Notes: generated by a model not told the origin, from the letters alone. Shown: positions 31,416 to 42,194, counted from the first letter of the stretch. The stretch: 64,000 nucleotides of DNA from Candidula unifasciata (GCA_905116865.2 CAJHNH020000789.1:62001-126000); one strand, 5' to 3'. Made by a program: numbers and translations.

Positions 31416-31870
31416 ATGATTACATAAGGGTAGTCAAATGTTATGTAAATAAATGAAATATAAAAAAATAAAAGTCGGTGTTATATTAAGTATAGGATAC
31501 TTACCCTGACTGCTATGAATTTTGTAAAGGAAAGAAATTCGACATTTCTTATAGAGAAACGGGGAAGCAGTGAGTGCAGTTTCCAGTTGTGACGAGGCAT
31601 CCTATGATATTACCAAATTATAGTTAACACAACACTGACTGAGATCAGAACCAAGTGTGTAAACAAATATTTCATATACTTCAAATTTTTAATCTGCAAA
31701 TTTAGATTATGTGTATTCTTTGTCTTTTTTCATATAACGGTAAATATCATCATAATACTTCAAACAAACAAACAAATTACGAAAGAAATCCTCTAATGTC
31801 ACTTGTATGTGTTTAGTAAAACTGTTGCACCGCAGACAATTAGTTTTCTTTATTTCCCGCAGACGATAAA

Positions 31871-33859
31871 ATGCAAGCCAGCAAATCAACAGTGGGCACT
31901 TGCTGCAGACGGCGAACATTCACTAATAAAATCCTTCCCGCCATTTTACAAGCTTTCATCGCAGTGGCTTTATGGGAGGGTCTGAAATCAATTTTACCTT
32001 TATCTAAGACAAGTGATGAGAACTCAATTAAAAACGCACGGTCTCTTGACGAAACCAAATGTCCTGTCACGGATGTTTCTCAGTCTAAGACTTTGACTCT
32101 TCTGGACCTCAGTTCGGTTATTTCTCTAGCCCAGATACCTTCACAAGGACAGTCTCCGACCTACCATACAAAAGTTGATGTTTATGCTCGAGATGAAAAA
32201 AGAGATACCCTAATATTATACCCCGCCGGATCAATTGTAGATTTCGGAGGACTGAAAGCAAGAATTACAGAGGAAATTTTGACCAATGAAGATATTGGTA
32301 AGACAGATTATGAAGTCGAAATCGACGAAAATGAAAATAACGATGTAAAAGAAGGGTTGGCAAATAGAAAAAGCGGTCCACCCGTAAAAAATGGGACTGT
32401 CGGTCAGGTTCCTTTTGACAAAGCACCTCAGATTACTAACTATGTAAGTAAGGACAATGCTGAAGATCGGGTTGAAAGATTCAAGCCTGAAGATGAGTTA
32501 TCACAAGAAAGTCATGGAGGGAGTCGTAACAACGCCAATTTTAGAATCCCTGAAAACCAGGAGAAACTAGCTGTTCGCGGAACCTCAAACGTAAAAATAC
32601 CTCAGTCAAACAAGCAAAGTGCAGCATCGAAGGGGGTTGAAAGTAAAAGACAATCAGATCCTTTTGAATATTTAAAGAAACTGCACCAAAATTTAGCAAA
32701 GAATATGGCTTCGGTTGATTCTCTTGAGGCCAGCAACATGGGAGGTTATGATACACAGCGATTAGGCAATGAAATGTCTAGCTACGGAAACCAATTTGGA
32801 TACAGCGATAAAGATAATATCCACAATGCGGACAGTAAACTTTTCAGCCGAGGAATTCTTATAGATGAGACTGGAGAACGTCTATACGCGGACGGTTTCT
32901 TAGACAGAGTCAGCAAGTTATCGACAGAACTATTTGGGAAATTAACGAACAACGTATCGGCTAACGAGGAACCAATAAAACTGTCAATGAACAGCCCACT
33001 TATTTGCGCAAACGTTAAAGATGTAGAAGTTTTCTTCCTAATCAACAGTGCACCCCAAAACAGCGATTTACGACAGCGCATTAGAGATACATTTGTTAAT
33101 CCGCTGTATTTTCGCAACGTAAAAATGGCTCACGTGTTTTTGGTGGGTAAGACATCTTCGACAGGCCTTCAGCAGAGTCTGTACCAAGAACAGTCAGCTC
33201 ACCAGGACATTGTACAGGGAGATTTTGTGGATGCGCCAGAAAACGACACAGTGAAAGGCCTTATGGGCATGCGATGGGTCACCCAGTATTGTTCTTTGGC
33301 TAAGTATATAATGAAAATTAACGACATAGTATTTGTGGACACTGATAAGCTCTTTCGTGGCCTAATTCCGGCTACGAAAAAGATTGCCGGCAAAAGGCTC
33401 ATGTTTTGCGATTTCAATCCAGAAAGCGAACTGACCCGCTCCGGGCCTAACGGTATAAGTCCGGAATTGTTCCCGGGAAGATCTCGTCTAAGGCCGTATT
33501 GTAAAGGTTTCGCAATTTTAATGACTCGTGGAGTTATTTCAAGTTTGCTTGCTGCCTCAGAATATGTTCCATCAATACACTTAGATGATCTATATCTATA
33601 CGGGATTCTTCCCTTTGTGGCTGGCAGCATTGATGTCTTTGATGTGGGCAGTAAACGAGCTTTCCACGGCTTCGGCTTGGAGACCGTTAACTGTTACAAA
33701 ACGTTAATGGATAACTGCCCTTATGTGGCATCTGTGGCTCTTAAAGAACGTTTTACAGATCTCTGGGAAATGGTTAGGGCAAGACTTCAGAAGCCACACC
33801 AAGGCTGGGAAAATGAACGTTCTCTCTGGGACGTTGTGAACTACAGAAGAAGGTTTTAG
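31871..33859 (+). CDS. Divergent glycosyltransferase family 31-like type II membrane protein
   Basis: A 662-residue uninterrupted reading frame starting at the ATG at 31871. Residues about 21-38 (ILPAILQAFIAVALWEG) form a signal anchor after a basic CCRRR stretch, as in Golgi type II enzymes. A polar stem of about 340 residues follows. The C-terminal ~280 residues carry GT31 (beta-1,3-galactosyl/GlcNAc-transferase) landmarks in order: VFFLINSAP (~386), RQRIRDTF, HVFLVGKT, HQDIVQGDFVDAPENDTVKG (~451), MRWVTQYCSLAKYIMK, VFVDTDKLF, PYCKGFAILM and HLDDLYLYG (~570). The usual metal-binding DDD is N484-D485-I486, and the usual ED(V/I)xxG is DDLYLYG. Activity is therefore uncertain. Candidate poly(A) signal: 34349. 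Confidence 0.85.
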   Translation: MQASKSTVGTCCRRRTFTNKILPAILQAFIAVALWEGLKSILPLSKTSDENSIKNARSLDETKCPVTDVSQSKTLTLLDLSSVISLAQIPSQGQSPTYHTKVDVYARDEKRDTLILYPAGSIVDFGGLKARITEEILTNEDIGKTDYEVEIDENENNDVKEGLANRKSGPPVKNGTVGQVPFDKAPQITNYVSKDNAEDRVERFKPEDELSQESHGGSRNNANFRIPENQEKLAVRGTSNVKIPQSNKQSAASKGVESKRQSDPFEYLKKLHQNLAKNMASVDSLEASNMGGYDTQRLGNEMSSYGNQFGYSDKDNIHNADSKLFSRGILIDETGERLYADGFLDRVSKLSTELFGKLTNNVSANEEPIKLSMNSPLICANVKDVEVFFLINSAPQNSDLRQRIRDTFVNPLYFRNVKMAHVFLVGKTSSTGLQQSLYQEQSAHQDIVQGDFVDAPENDTVKGLMGMRWVTQYCSLAKYIMKINDIVFVDTDKLFRGLIPATKKIAGKRLMFCDFNPESELTRSGPNGISPELFPGRSRLRPYCKGFAILMTRGVISSLLAASEYVPSIHLDDLYLYGILPFVAGSIDVFDVGSKRAFHGFGLETVNCYKTLMDNCPYVASVALKERFTDLWEMVRARLQKPHQGWENERSLWDVVNYRRRF

Positions 33860-34348
33860 AAAGCAGACAAGAACATGCACGTGTCCTTTCTCTCTCTTGT
33901 AGCTAGACTTGCTTTCTTGCATAATCTTCTTGTTTACACATTTGTACGTTTGCCATCATCTAATCTACTTGCAGTAGTAGTAATTTTTCAAAAATATTCT
34001 GTTCAACCCTCAGGCGTATATTTGGGATTTACAGTGTTAATTGAATTCTCAGAGTATATTTTTGTTATTTGTAATTTATATCACTTGTAATTACTTATAT
34101 GGCTATAATGAATGAAATTGGTATTGTTTCACATTTTGCTTTGATTTGGTATGTGATTATGATAGAAATTATACTACAAATAATTAGACAATCTTACCAA
34201 CATTGTGTCACTAACGTAATGGATATATTATCTCCTTAGTGTGCAATCATTGGTTATTCTCCTTGATTTTGTCTTTAAGGGAAACTTCTTCAAAGATGAC
34301 ATGGACATTCGTTACTCTCGTATATATGGATTTTAGTCCTAGTTAAGT

Positions 34349-34354
34349 AATAAA
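34349..34354 (+). promoter_or_regulatory. Candidate poly(A) signal AATAAA
   Basis: The first AATAAA found downstream of the glycosyltransferase-like stop codon, about 490 bp after it, with a GT-rich stretch (ggggctgtttatgtg) 30-45 bp further on. Plausible but unproven. Confidence 0.4.
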
Positions 34355-34512
34355 TTGCTTGACCTTTCCACGCAGCTTTCTGGGGCTGTTTATGTGCAAC
34401 AAGTTTTCCATTGTCATAGGTAATTTACAGAGATTCCTTTAGTCAGTTAATGGTTTCCTTTGGTTTTTATATTCCTACACTCCAGCAAATAGTAATCTAT
34501 AGTAAATATAAT

Positions 34513-34795
34513 CTACTGTGGGTTCCGGGCCCTTATTATAAGAAAAACAAGAGTAGACCCACTGCCTATCCAAAAGCATGTCGTAAGAGTCGACTAATTA
34601 GGGGCTTTCTTCGAAGTCGGAGTGCATCTGCCTGAGAGGCAAGGAACCAGCAGTCTGCATACGCATGAGTCAGATCTGTAAAGCGGATGCACACTTAGGT
34701 TCTGAAACAGGACTGCAGTCCAGAAGTGGACGAACAGCCAGAACTTTCCCCAGAATTTACAGCTGGTGAACGCGAAGAAGAATCTACTTGCACCG
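34513..34795 (+). repeat. Repeat family B, plus copy, best preserved
   Basis: Runs from 'ctgtgggttccgggccc' through 'gtcgtaagagtcgactaatt', 'cctgagaggcaaggaaccag' and 'gcatgagtcagatctgtaaa' to 'ctggtgaacgcgaagaagaa'. The GAA tail and target duplications elsewhere (58290, 58574) suggest a SINE-like retroposon about 275 bp long. Confidence 0.75.
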
Positions 34796-34914
34796 TTTTA
34801 CTGTAAAATGAAAGGAGCTTTCATGAGCTTGACGCATCCGACATGTGATACAAGACCCATATGTTTTGTAGACTCGGCACTTGATGAGTAGTGTGTCTAA
34901 CGACCCCTTTTAAT

Positions 34915-35090
34915 TCATTTATTCATTCATTCGTTCATTCATTCATTCATCATTCATTCATTCATTCATTCATTCATTCATTCATTCATTCATTCATTCG
35001 TTCATTCATTCATTCATTCATTCATTCATTCGTTCATTCATTCATTCATTCATTCATTCATTCATTCATTCATTTATTCATTCATTCTAA
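34915..35090 (+). repeat. (ATTC)n microsatellite
   Basis: About 43 tetranucleotide units with occasional 'gttc' variants and one missing T. Confidence 0.98.
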
Positions 35091-35354
35091 CAACACAAGA
35101 AGAGGCAGGGCTACTAATACCAGCATTAGAGAGAAAGTCAGACTGCATATGAGACCTTTTACAGCAGAACATCTATGAGGAAGGCGAGAGGAAGAATAAA
35201 AAAGAGATTGATCAATGTTGTAGCAGAAACCTGCACAAAGATAAATAAACCCACCCCTTAAGCCACCCGAGAAGCTAAGACAAATACAGAAAACGACGAC
35301 ACCTGGTATCATTGAGACGACAAAAGGAGAAGAAGAAGATTCATTCAATCATTT

Positions 35355-35545
35355 AGCTATTGTGTCATTATGTGTCACACAGGGCTCGCAGCCTCTTCCT
35401 CCATTCCATTCTATCCTGGGCCATTGTTTCAATGTTATGGGTGAAATCCAGCCCAGCACCTTTGACCTCTTTTATCAACGTTCGTTTTGATGTTTCTTTT
35501 GAGAATCTTCGCTTCCTCAATCCCTTTATTTCCATGTCCAACAAC
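35355..35545 (-). repeat. LINE 3' coding fragment, minus
   Basis: The minus strand reads RRFSKETSKRTLIKEVKGAG then LDFTHNIETMAQDRMEWRKR and ALCDT, a typical RTE-type LINE C-terminal 'AQDRxxWR' end. It abuts a plus-strand LINE tail of another subfamily. Confidence 0.7.
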
Positions 35546-35559
35546 CGCCATATGATAGA

Positions 35560-35885
35560 ATAACTAATAAAGAGCTTTGGGAGAAAACTAAACAGGCTCC
35601 AGTGGAACAAGAGGCGAGGAAAAGACGGTGGCGTTTGATAGGACACACACTGAGAAAACAGGAGAACAGCATAACTAGAATGTCTTTACATTGGAACCCA
35701 CAGGGGCATAGGAATAAAGGAAAGCCAAAAAACACATGGAGAAGAGAGCTGGAAAATGAAGTTAGAAAGATGGGGAGGACATGGGAAGAGCTCTATGCAA
35801 TGGCGAAGGATAGAACGACTTGGCGTGAGTTGGTTGGGGGTCTTCATTGGGGGATAGAAAGGCAGAAGAAGAATACAACAGCCAT
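35560..35885 (+). repeat. LINE C-terminus, plus
   Basis: Reads RKRRWRLIGHTLRKQENSIT, then LHWNPQGHRNKGKPKNTWRR and YAMAKDRTTWRELVGGLHWG. This is the widespread non-LTR (RTE/BovB-like) C-terminal tail, open across ~100 codons. Copy truncated at 5'. Confidence 0.85.
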
Positions 35886-36346
35886 AAAATTTGGTAACTA
35901 CAGGATTTTTGTTTTTTAATAATAAACCAAATTCGATACCTATTGCTTACTTGTTTAGTATTGTCTCCAGCTAGACGCACAGTCAACAACCATCTGTATA
36001 TTCTCATTCTACAATATTCATGCTATTTGTTCTTTATAATATTATAAATTTAAGTACGTTTACGCGCAACAGGGTTTCCTTGAAGCGTGTACTATACAAT
36101 AACGATTCCTCGTTATTGTCGTTCTGTTGTGCCACTTTCTTTGTCCTGTTGGTTCCGGTGGGGTGATGATCTAGTTATACTAACAGCACGTTTTCCCACT
36201 ATTGGAATTTTGAAACGAAGAAGAAAAAGATGTAGGAAAAGGAAAAAGGAGAAGGTCAAGGAGGATGAAAAGATTATTGTTATTATGATGATTATTATTT
36301 TCGTTATTACTAGGATAAAGAAGATCGCGATCATAATAAAATAGTA

Positions 36347-36615
36347 AGTAAAGGACCCCTTTCCACCCCTTCAGGTGTATGGGCATATAGGGCTAGACCT
36401 ATATTTTTATAGACCAGTCAGCACTTGCTGGGTGATGTGGTCAGCATCACGTCGGCCGCCTTTACTTCCCATGATTGCATCTGGTACCCACTCACGGCTG
36501 GGTCGACCTGGAAGCCAAACTCATTTTTTTTTAAATCCGCTCCGCCAAGACCCGAACCCACGACCTTCCGATCCACAGGCGAGCGTCTAGCCGCTGGACC
36601 ACGGCGATTCCCTCA
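36347..36615 (-). repeat. SINE family A, nearly complete, minus copy
   Basis: The minus strand starts 'gggaatcgccgtggtccagc', has box B 'cgtgggttcgggtc', then 'tccaggtcgacccagccgtg', 'ggtctataaaaatataggtc' and ends 'ggaaaggggtcctttactta'. Compare 41415-41685. 35885-36347 holds only AT-rich unique sequence. Confidence 0.85.
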
Positions 36616-37371
36616 TGATCATAATGTACGAACAAATGTATTACAATAACAACAGTCGTTAAACATGTGGTTTTATGGCCACTGAAATTTTTTGTCAAAC
36701 AAACACACTACACAAAGAACAAAGGTGCTTTATTAATATCCTACACAAACAGGGAAAACACACAGGGCACGGGACAGTCTAATATTTCAGGGGGTGGTTG
36801 ATAGGTTGCATGCAGTTGTGGGACCTAGGCTGCACTCTTTCGTTGGAAGTAGGTGGGTTGGGGTTAGGCCAGTTCTAGATGTTTTGAAGTCGTTAAAAGC
36901 ATCGAAAAGTCAGGAAACCCAGTCTTACCACCCTCTAAAATGTTGGACTGTCGTGTGGTGTCATCTGGGGTAGGATATTACGAAAGAACCAGAAAAAAAA
37001 TAACTGTGCACTTTAAAGAACACATTGGTTATAGATTTACACAGTTGAAACAAACGTACAACCACTGCACACATGTATACACACACAAGAGTGCGCCCTA
37101 ACGCGCGTGCAGAAACACCACGGTAACAAACAAACAAACAAAAAAGCCTGGTTACTCTAACAAATAAATGTTTTAGTCTATCCATGATCTATTTCTGAGC
37201 CAGCAAAGCGAAACGCTTTCATTAGCAGCACAGACTTGCTACATTTATGGTCTGCGCACGGTAACATATCCCATATAATAAAGAGAACTACCAGGTATAC
37301 AGACAGCAGTTGCTCACACCTGCAGGCTGATAAATACACAGCAATCACTGGCCGCCGTCAGTCTTTAGATC

Positions 37372-37722
37372 AGAGGTCGGCAACTTTTTTTGGGGTCCAC
37401 GGGAAAAATTTAGAATTACCAACCTGAACTATATAGAGAAGAAAGCATATCCATTATAAACACAGTGTACAGATATCCTTATAACAAGATATTTTTGTAG
37501 GATATTCTAAGATTATAATCCCTCTCTACGCCTCTGGTCAAACAGAAACACACTCACTCAATGAAGCTCTTCTGTATATTCCTAAATACGTCTATTTAAG
37601 CTGGTTATTTGCAGAAATCATATTACTGAGGGAAAGATTATATAGCAATATCACACAGGCCAGTAAAAACGGCTCGAAGGGCCTGTATCGACCCGCGGGC
37701 CATAGTTCGCAAAGCACAGCTA
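37372..37722. mobile_element. hAT-like non-autonomous element, probable
   Basis: The left end 'cagaggtcggcaactttttt' resembles the CAGGGGTCGGCAACC ends of many animal hAT-derived elements. At the right, 'cccgcgggccatagttcgc' matches the typical inner 'GCGGCCCG...GTTTGCCGA' region. The terminal bases are decayed and no clear 8-bp duplication is visible. Confidence 0.5.
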
Positions 37723-37829
37723 TAGACAACCAGAATACTTTTCACTAGCCATAAGGCTTTAAATCTTCAGGCTTTAATAAATCCTGACTGAACCGCAAAA
37801 GTAGTAAATACAAGCAGTAATGGTTGATA

Positions 37830-39120
37830 AAATACAGTTTATTGAACGAGCTGCTTTACCATATACATGTCTTGGTAATCTTAGTTTCAGGGTTACAGAA
37901 AACGGGTCACCTCATATTTGCTCCGCTCCTGTGCCAACGAAAAACGCACAGAATGTTCACCACAGTCCTTTGTGGGAAGATTGACAGACTGCTGTCTCTC
38001 ATTAAAAGCATACGGTAGCCATCCGAAGTGATAATACAAACAGTCAGACATTAGAAATGCAGTTCGACATCGACAGTGGTAGAAGTTACCAACAGATCAG
38101 CAGTTGCACACGCTATCAATTTTAAACACACAAGGGTCCTACCAATATTGCCACAACAGGCCACGCGCCATTTTCTGAATCTACAATTTACAACACCACG
38201 TTGGTCACAGTCGAAAAACATTCTCAATGAAAAAAAAACGCAGATTACAGTGTCGCGCCATGCACTCAACTCAGTAGCTTGGCGACGAAACTATATATTT
38301 TCAGTCTACAAATAGCCTATAGCAGAAATGCAACGGCCACCGTCTGGCAGAAGCAAAAAAAATTACCACGACTCAAAACAGTGCCCGTGCCTAGCGTCCA
38401 TTTTGACCGGAAGACGAATATCCCTATACATGTTTGCGTTTTGTGTGGCTATTATCGTTTGTCTGAATAGTGGCTCCACATTTAGTCACTGTGAGTGAGC
38501 ATTTAAGGCTGCAATGCGGCACAAAGAAAGATAAGGTCCTACTTGCCGCAGGATGCGGGATATCGGTTTCATAGGGTTGGGGTGTAATAAACAAACAGAC
38601 AATGTACTGATTGGCACTCATAGAAAGAAGTGGAAAGATAGAAGAACACACTAGACAACATAAAAACCGAAAGCTATAGTTACCGTGCCGGGAATAGAAC
38701 CTGTCACCTCCAAATGGCGTGTGCGCCTCGCTATAGAAATAAGTGCACTAAGAACATGGTCAAAAAGGCACCTTCAAAAATAAAGGTTTCATTGACCATG
38801 TCTATTGTACAAATGGAAAACTGTCAAGATGTTTGTTTTCTTCGAGAAAGAAAGATGTGGAATTTGATTTTGGGCATTACTGTTTTGTTTTTTCGGCTCG
38901 GTGGGGAAATAAATTTTTGAGTGCTGGATATGTGGTGTTACGTCATGTCGTATCATACCTTGCCTCTGTGTTCATTATATTTTTTTCAACGTGGCTCTCT
39001 ATGGCAGTTGGTACAAAAATAAATAATCACATAAAAGACTATGACTAAAAAGCTCAAACAAGCAAAAGGAGAAAACTTGCACAAACACAACTACATTTTT
39101 TAACCAGTCTTTATTAACTG
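37830..39120. other. No recognised gene; possible TATA-less promoter
   Basis: Mostly unique sequence. At 38406-38413 'accggaag' is an ETS-type site. On the minus strand just beyond it, 'tcaaaATGGACGCTAGG' starts a 12-codon frame ending at a donor-like GTGGTAATT. This could be a first exon, but the support is thin. Confidence 0.2.
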
Positions 39121-39227
39121 TCAGAACAACACTCTAATAAAACAACAGACAAGATGGAAATGCAAAAGGATGTTTAGGAAATACCCCCCCCCCCCTGTGC
39201 ACAACATTATTGCCAGTTATACTTGTA

Positions 39228-39620
39228 TCTACCACTTTCGGGGCTAATGGTTTCGAGGCATGCCGTCCGCCTCGAGTGTTGGAGGTCCCGGGTTCAGGCC
39301 CCGGTGAAGGCTGAGATTTATTCACGTGGACTTTTAGTAATTTTCCCTGGTCTCTGGGTAGTAAGATCGGACGCCCATGTGTATTGGTGCGCACTTAAAA
39401 ATTTCCATTGGCAGTTGGAAATCTAAAAGAGTAGCACACCGCGCTGCCCGGGAAAATTTTGGAGTTAAAAATCTACCCAAAGTATTTCAGGGTCCTCGCC
39501 GATGTCACGGAGTTCGTGCACTGCGCTGAGATTTTCGGACTCAGGCTTGGGTTAGAAGTAGAACGGAGTATTTATGATTTACTACCCTTGTGCCATAACG
39601 TTGATCCGTTGTTTAAACCT
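39228..39620 (+). repeat. SINE family D, plus copy
   Basis: Starts 'tttcggggctaatggtttcg', box B-like 'gtcccgggttcaggccccgg', body 'gacttttagtaattttccct' and 'gaaatctaaaagagtagcac', 3' part 'aagtatttcagggtcctcgc' to 'gttgatccgttgtttaaac'. About 390 bp, the best guide to the element's limits. Confidence 0.8.
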
Positions 39621-39629
39621 TTTATCATA

Positions 39630-39845
39630 ACACCACTTTGTGACGAACTGATTTATGACAAGCTAGATGTTGTGAGGGCCCTTTAGGAGCGAGTGAACAG
39701 TGCTGTGGCACAAATAGATCATTACAGTGACTGGTGCCATCGGAATTGGAATTATTCGCTTGCTGCTGAAGATGGGGCTGAGCACTTATGGGAGTTTCCC
39801 AAGTGATCTGATGTCGATTCTTAATTCAACATTCAAAATCTAATT
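39630..39845 (+). repeat. RNase H-family non-LTR 3' end (short)
   Basis: 'gtgacgaactgatttatgac', 'aagctagatgttgtgagggc', then 'gctgaagatggggctgagca' and the tail 'cttaattcaacattcaaaat'. It is deleted internally relative to 40040-40460. Confidence 0.65.
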
Positions 39846-40034
39846 TCTTTTATCAGTTCATGGTTTTTATCAGTCTTTTGGATCATCCCGTCTTTCGTTC
39901 GTCTCTCCTCCAGGGTATTCTTTGCAATTACCTCGGAAACTATTTCTTCTGTCACTAGATATTTCTATTTGTCTGCTTATTGTCATGTTTCACATGCAAA
40001 CACAAGTAACTAGAATCGGCTGTACACACATGCC

Positions 40035-40460
40035 GTGATTGTAACTGACTCACATTGCATGCTGAGAAAGGTGAAAACGGGCATGCTTCGTGCAGAGTGG
40101 CAAGCATCACTTCAGAGGTCCCGGGTAGTTAGCATCCTTTGGATTTTTTCTCCAGGTCATGCCGGTGTTTTGGAAATGAGCAGATAAACTGGCTGGCTGT
40201 GAATCATTTGGTGGTGAACTTATGTATTGGAGCTAGGGAACAGTGCAGAGGCGCAGATAGATCATTGCGGTCAAAGGAGTTACCAAGTGGTCTGGCCGAC
40301 GCACAACACTCAGGGGAAGGATAAGACGGATAAACAATCAGACGGTTACTGGTACCATCAGAATTGGAACTCTTCGCTTGCTGCTGAAGATGGGCACTGA
40401 GCACTTATGGGAGTGTCCCAAGTGCTGTGATGTCGATTCTTAATTGAACATTCAACACAA
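40035..40460 (+). repeat. RNase H-family non-LTR 3' end
   Basis: Reads DCNxLTLHAEKGENGHASCR-like, then ILWIFSPGHAGVLEMSR, then YWYHQNWNSSLAAEDGH and the tail 'gattcttaattgaacattca'. Frameshifts inside. An adjacent partial copy lies at 39630-39845. Confidence 0.7.
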
Positions 40461-40664
40461 GTACCGGTTCTATGTATCAGAAAGTTGACAACACCTTAGG
40501 ACACTCCGCCAATTTATGATACATCAACTTCTCCAGCCACGGCCCTCACCAACACACTCAGAGACTGGACATAAGGAATCTGTCTTATTCTCTGGATTTC
40601 TCCATATGGAACCTGAGTAGTGCGAGAGGAATTCGTTGTTTGGGAGGTTTCATACTCCTATGGT

Positions 40665-40750
40665 TGCGAAAGAAGTAAGGAGCGGCTGACATACCAGCTA
40701 AGAACGCTAGGCTCTTATGCGGCAGATCTAGGTTCGAATCATTGTGTTCT
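40665..40750 (+). repeat. tRNA-like SINE head
   Basis: 'gctgacataccagctaagaa' and 'atctaggttcgaatcattg' mimic box A and box B. No stable acceptor stem closes. Confidence 0.35.
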
Positions 40751-40795
40751 TACTTCAGCTTAGTTTTTCAGTTTCAGAAAATCCGAGCAATATTT

Positions 40796-41100
40796 GCTCG
40801 TTGTCGTTTTGAACAAAGAAGACTCAAAAAACAGTATGTACAACTTATTGCCTGGCATTCGTTACTGTAGTTTTGTTACTGTAGTGTGTGTAGTCCATCA
40901 AGATGATGATGACCACTCTTTTTCATCAAGTATGAGTACGAAGATGACTGGTGAGGCCGATGCGTGCCCGAAAAGTTCTTGGACAGTTAGGACAGGGAAT
41001 GAGGCTACTGTAGTATGCACATGACGAACACTCTGAAATATACCAACCAGTAAATTGTGCAACTCGTTGTTTGTGTCTTCTTTGTTCAAGCGTTGTAGTT
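40796..41100. repeat. Imperfect inverted repeat (MITE-like)
   Basis: The left arm from 40803, 'tttgaacaaagaagactcaa', reappears as the reverse complement ending at 41093 (cttgaacaaagaagacacaa), with similarity extending ~45-60 bp around a ~180-bp loop. No coding domain. Confidence 0.5.
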
Positions 41101-41287
41101 ATTTAGCAGCGACAATAAATAAAGATAGCCACAATACAAAGAAGACCAAATAAGACGCTATGCCCAGGACAAGTGAGATACTGGTCATCTGGAGAGACAT
41201 GGCCTTGATACACGAGTCTACTGGACCATTGCTGTCTGGTATCTGAAAGTTGAGTTCCGGGGAAATGACCACATTATTAGTTGTCAT
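41099..41287 (-). CDS. Small single-span membrane protein ORF, hypothetical
   Basis: Sixty-two codons from ATG at 41287 (context cgccATGa) to TAA. The N-terminal ~30 residues are polar. Residues about 36-61 (SLVLGIASYLVFFVLWLSLF then IVAAK) form one clear transmembrane helix. Codon choice looks coding, but the frame lies between repeats and no homologue is recognised, so it may be an exon or a chance frame. Confidence 0.35.
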   Translation of the reverse strand: MTTNNVVISPELNFQIPDSNGPVDSCIKAMSLQMTSISLVLGIASYLVFFVLWLSLFIVAAK

Positions 41288-41306
41288 GGCGTCGGTGATT
41301 TAAAAA

Positions 41307-41381
<75 letters not shown>
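41307..41381. repeat. (AT)n microsatellite, left arm
   Basis: About 70 bp of pure AT repeats after a poly-A run, immediately before one arm (41381-41400) of a 20-bp exact inverted repeat. Confidence 0.95.
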
Positions 41382-41384
<3 letters not shown>

Positions 41385-41412
41385 TGAATCTAACTAGCAC
41401 AATATATATATA

Positions 41413-41685
41413 TATGGGAGTCGCCGTGGCAGAGCGGCTAGACGCGCGCCGCGGATCGGAAGGTCGTGGGTTCGCTCCCTGGTGGAGACGGACATTTCTT
41501 CCAAAATGACCTTGGCTCCCAGGTCGACCCAGCCTTGAGTGGGTACCGGGTGCAATCCCGGGAAGTAGAGGCGGCTGCCTGATGCTGACCACATCACCCA
41601 TCTTGTGCCGTTGGTCTATAAAAATATAGGTCCAGCCCTATATGCCCTATACGCCTAAAGGCGTGGAAAGGGTCCTTTACTTACT

Positions 41686-41690
<5 letters not shown>
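41413..41690 (+). repeat. SINE family A, nearly complete (reference copy)
   Basis: The tRNA-derived head 'gggagtcgccgtggcagagc' (box A TGGCAGAGCGG), 'ggtcgtgggttcgctccctg' (box B), body 'ttggctcccaggtcgaccca', 'cttgagtgggtaccgggtgc', 'ggtctataaaaatataggtc' and terminal 'gggtcctttacttacttt'. It has AT microsatellites on both sides. About 270 bp. Confidence 0.9.
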
Positions 41691-41691
<1 letters not shown>

Positions 41692-41758
<67 letters not shown>

Positions 41759-41770
41759 CATGTGCTAGTT

Positions 41771-41842
<72 letters not shown>
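41692..41842. repeat. (AT)n microsatellites, right arm
   Basis: Two pure AT blocks separated by 'attattcatgtgctagttag' at 41753-41773. The same unit recurs at 41840, showing duplication of block plus spacer. Confidence 0.95.
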
Positions 41843-41844
<2 letters not shown>

Positions 41845-41929
41845 CATGTGCTAGTTAGATTCAGTCTTTTTTTCTTGAGCGAAAAAAAATTATAAATACA
41901 ACACCATTTACGCAATACTTCAGTGTAGT

Positions 41930-41990
41930 GTTGAGTTGAGTTAATTCAAAAACCGACATCACATCACTCGGGACTTTCAATGGATTGTGG
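41930..41990 (-). repeat. RNase H-family 3' tail fragment
   Basis: 'gttaattcaaaaaccgacat' then 'cacatcactcgggactttca' match the antisense 3' end of the element at 61720-61760. Confidence 0.5.
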
Positions 41991-42194
41991 GAAAGCTTAA
42001 CTTTATATCTTCCGCTCGTCGTGTGCTTCCGGTAAAGGGCGATTAATTACAGATTTCCTTGTGTGGGACCATTGTGATAGATATTGTAGCCAACTGGTAA
42101 ACCCCAATCAAAAGTGACAACAGCTTTTTTTTTATATAATGAACGAAGAAAAGAAGAGGGAGCGGGAGAGGAGGAGAACACTTTGGTCTTGTTC

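Noticed and set aside
41413..41500. Functional tRNA gene
   Set aside because: Box A and B are present, but the acceptor stem does not close and a SINE body follows; it is the head of SINE family A.
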